From Pteria penguin (taxonomy: Eukaryota; Mollusca; Bivalvia; Pterioida; Pteriidae), in the NCBI GenBank assembly GCA_035048485.1, contig CM068585.1:12873001-12937000 (forward strand): 64,000 nucleotides of DNA. Reading direction: 5' to 3'. A model generated the notes under the pieces. That model was not told the DNA's origin and ran no database searches. It saw only the letters and a program-made list of their open reading frames with translations. Both the position numbers and the translations under genes were made by a program. This document shows, piece by piece, positions 62,186 through 64,000 of the stretch (position 1 is the stretch's first letter; the number at the start of each line of letters is the position of its first letter).

Positions 62186-62430
62186 TATGTATGTATGTAT
62201 GTATGTATGTATGTATGTATGTATGTATGTATGTATGTATGTATGTGTGTGTGAGTGTGTGTTTGTGCGTGCGTGCGTGCGTGCGTGTGTGCGTGCGTGC
62301 GTGCGTGCATGTATGTATGTATGTAATATATGTATGTGTGTGTATGTATGTATGTATGTATGTATGTATGTATGTATGTATGTATGTATGTATGTATGCA
62401 TGTATGTATGTATGCATGCATGCATGCATA
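61436..62430. repeat. ATGT / GTGC compound microsatellite
   Basis: Long TATG tetranucleotide tracts alternate with GTGC/GTGT tracts, including ATATATGTATGTGTG punctuation. All long open frames here (MYVCMYVC or HTYIHTYI repeats on either strand) are artefacts of the four-base period. Confidence 0.97.
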
Positions 62431-62458
62431 AATATAGCCTACATGTCCTTGGCAACTG

Positions 62459-62689
62459 AAGCCGGTGTGTTCGACTCCCGTCCGGGGCACACCGGTGTTC
62501 TGTCTTTCGGATGAGACAGTAAAAACCGAGGTCCCGTGTCACGGTAGGCGTGGCATGTAAAAGATCCCTCACTGCTTCGGGTGGGTCCATTGCAAAGGTC
62601 TAAATTTGTATGCAATGCATCAGGCAGATGCCGTCACCATATACGTGAAATAATCGTGGAGTGACGTAAAACAATAATCAATCAATCAA
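62459..62689 (+). mobile_element. SINE with perfect 13-bp target-site duplication
   Basis: The insert carries a B box (GTGTTCGACTCCC) but lacks the A-box end of the tRNA head. The SINE core (TGTCTTTCGGATGAGACAGT, AAAACCGAGGTCCCGTGTC) and the CAATCAATCAAT tail follow. TCCTTGGCAACTG flanks it on both sides (62446-62458 and 62690-62702), so these are the exact insertion limits. Confidence 0.92.
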
Positions 62690-62702
62690 TCCTTGGCAAC
62701 TG

Positions 62703-63565
62703 TTTTCATAACTGAGTCAGATGTCTTCTTCTTTTAATATAATTTTATTATCATTTTCTTTTTTCAGTTTATTTCCCAAAGTTGAATTGATCCTGTATTA
62801 GGAAGCACTATCTCGTATAAAAAATATTTTCCAGAAAATACTTTTTAAATGTAAAATACGAAAGTAACCGGTGTCACATGACTATGGCACTAATAATAAT
62901 GTACCACATGCAGAGGGCATTTACGGACCCCTGAAATTCAGAGTTGAGACCAAGTGCCTGGGAGGAGTGAGTGTTTCCTGCCTGGCTAGCCATACCCGCT
63001 TATGAATGTTCTTACATAAAGACGAAACAAATATAATTCAGCACTATACATATACATGAATGCAAACAAACACTGTGTAGAAAGTGCCACTGCCACATAA
63101 CATAAGAAAAAAAGGGAGGGTATAATAACATTGAAGTCAAACCCTCCGCGCCAAACTTTTATTTTTAAGCTCCGCACTACAAAAATTAAAAAAAAGTGTG
63201 ACGTTAATGAAAATAGGAAGGTAACTGGTGTCACATGACTATGGCACTAACAACAATGTAACAATGTATTACTGTGTCTTGTCTAACCATGTCAATATAT
63301 GCTACATACTGTGTATATATATATAATTTCTTCGCCAAAAACTATGAAGTTTTCTTCAATTACGTAAAGAGCGTTTGTAATCACGAAAAGGAAAATTTTT
63401 TAAAACGTAGACTGTAAAGAAAATAATTTGAGAAGAATTGTATTATCTGGTTGATATATCGGTGACCTGTATAAGATACAAGAATGAAAGTGGTACCACA
63501 TGTATGTCTATGTTATCTAGATAAGGCATCTACATTGTACTACATTACTTTATGTGTAACACACA
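62703..63565. other. Upstream region of the secreted-protein gene
   Basis: Apart from the 3' module at 62925-63010, this holds no recognised feature. A TATATATATATAA stretch at 63316-63328 is more likely low-complexity sequence than a placed TATA box. The transcription start cannot be set. Confidence 0.35.
62925..63010 (-). repeat. Solo 'GGGGATGCTTACTC'-type 3' module
   Basis: On the minus strand CGGGTATGGCTAGCCAGGCA, GGAAACACTCACTCCTCCCA and GGCACTTGGTCTC match the module behind RT copies A, C and E. Confidence 0.55.
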
Positions 63566-64000
63566 ATGTTCCTGTATGAGATGGGTAACCGTCATTGTTT
63601 AATAATAGTTGTTCTTTGTGTTTTACACGTCCATGCTCAATTTACTCCAGGATGTAGCTTTTACAATGGACAATGTGTATACAACGTTCAAATGGGGCAG
63701 GAAAATCAATGTGATTTAGGAGTAAAGTCGCATCAAGTGTCTTCAAGTTCGGCCGCTACATCACCGCTTGATACAACAGGTGGTGGTTGCTCCTGCAATG
63801 ATGTCACGAGTCTACAAGGTGAAATACAGTCTCTTAGAGGGATAATCGCTGAGCTACAAACAACATTCAATGGTTTATCAACACAAATGAACATTACTCA
63901 GGGTAATCTACAATCGACAAAAACTGATTTAACTGCGGAGCAACAAGTAGCTTTAAATCTATTGCAAACACTAACGACAAAAGATAAAATGCTGAATGAG
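63566..64000 (+). CDS. Partial: secreted coiled-coil protein, N-terminal part
   Basis: The frame is open to the window edge. Two in-frame ATGs are possible, at 63566 and 63581; I prefer 63581, because MGNRHCLIIVVLCVLHVHA reads as a signal peptide with likely cleavage before QFTPG. The mature start has a small Cys module (GCSFYNGQCVYNVQMG, then QC), a Ser/Thr-rich linker, a CSC pair, and then a heptad-like stretch (VTSLQGEIQSLRGIIAELQT, continuing with LNLLQTLTTKDKMLNE). This layout is common in molluscan secreted lectin-like or EMILIN/multimerin-like proteins, where a C-terminal C1q or fibrinogen domain follows the coiled coil, but that part lies outside the window. It could be a single-exon or first-exon frame. 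Confidence 0.7.
   Translation, partial: MFLYEMGNRHCLIIVVLCVLHVHAQFTPGCSFYNGQCVYNVQMGQENQCDLGVKSHQVSSSSAATSPLDTTGGGCSCNDVTSLQGEIQSLRGIIAELQTTFNGLSTQMNITQGNLQSTKTDLTAEQQVALNLLQTLTTKDKMLNE

Noticed and set aside
61354..62590. Long frames of up to 260 codons (HTYIHTYI or MYVCMYVC)
   Set aside because: Artefacts of a tetranucleotide microsatellite and, at the end of the longest one, of SINE sequence read antisense.

Overview
The window is animal nuclear DNA, most likely from a bivalve mollusc. It is A+T-rich, its genes are cut into short exons by GT-AG introns of hundreds of bases to several kilobases, and it carries families I associate with bivalve genomes: tRNA-headed SINEs ending in (AATC)n, the 'agctcacctgagcc...' inverted-repeat element, and abundant reverse transcriptase (RT) copies with a GTNCAP box. 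There is no sign of bacterial or viral genome organisation. The species is not determined.

Layout. Bases 1-246 hold an open frame that looks like the last exon of a gene starting upstream. Bases 1118-2214 are a 43-bp tandem array (about 25 units). Bases 2996-10520 are a second, unrelated-looking 43-bp array (about 175 units) with higher-order repeats of about 1070 and 1290 bp. From 12092 to 37116 I could assemble by hand, with phase-consistent splice sites throughout, one 20-exon plus-strand gene (615 codons plus stop). It encodes a cyclic-nucleotide-binding-domain protein most like CNBD2. Its introns hold most of the mobile DNA: a 1.4-kb inverted-repeat element with eight internal ~145-bp units, two SINEs, a small inverted-repeat element, a TTAA-flanked MITE, two RT elements, a dead Tc1 transposase, and a 78-bp-period array of partial copies of the gene's own exon 4.

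From 37 kb to 63 kb I find no convincing multi-exon gene. This stretch holds minisatellites (units of about 23, 68, 42, 34 and 26 bp), a second copy of the TTAA MITE in inverse orientation, the 3' half of a non-LTR retrotransposon, several decayed RT copies, a small one-exon membrane-protein candidate at 56291-56587, and a large ATGT/GTGC microsatellite with a 446-bp tandem duplication and a SINE with a perfect 13-bp target-site duplication. At the right edge (63566 onward) a secreted coiled-coil protein gene begins and runs out of the window.

The most interesting observations are the exon-4 fragment array upstream of the true exon, the minisatellite formed by exact amplification of a 26-bp piece of an RT pseudogene, the pair of TTAA-flanked MITEs, the two adjacent 43-bp arrays, and the split, degenerate cyclic-nucleotide domains of the main gene. 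Protein family calls are by eye; no database search was possible.
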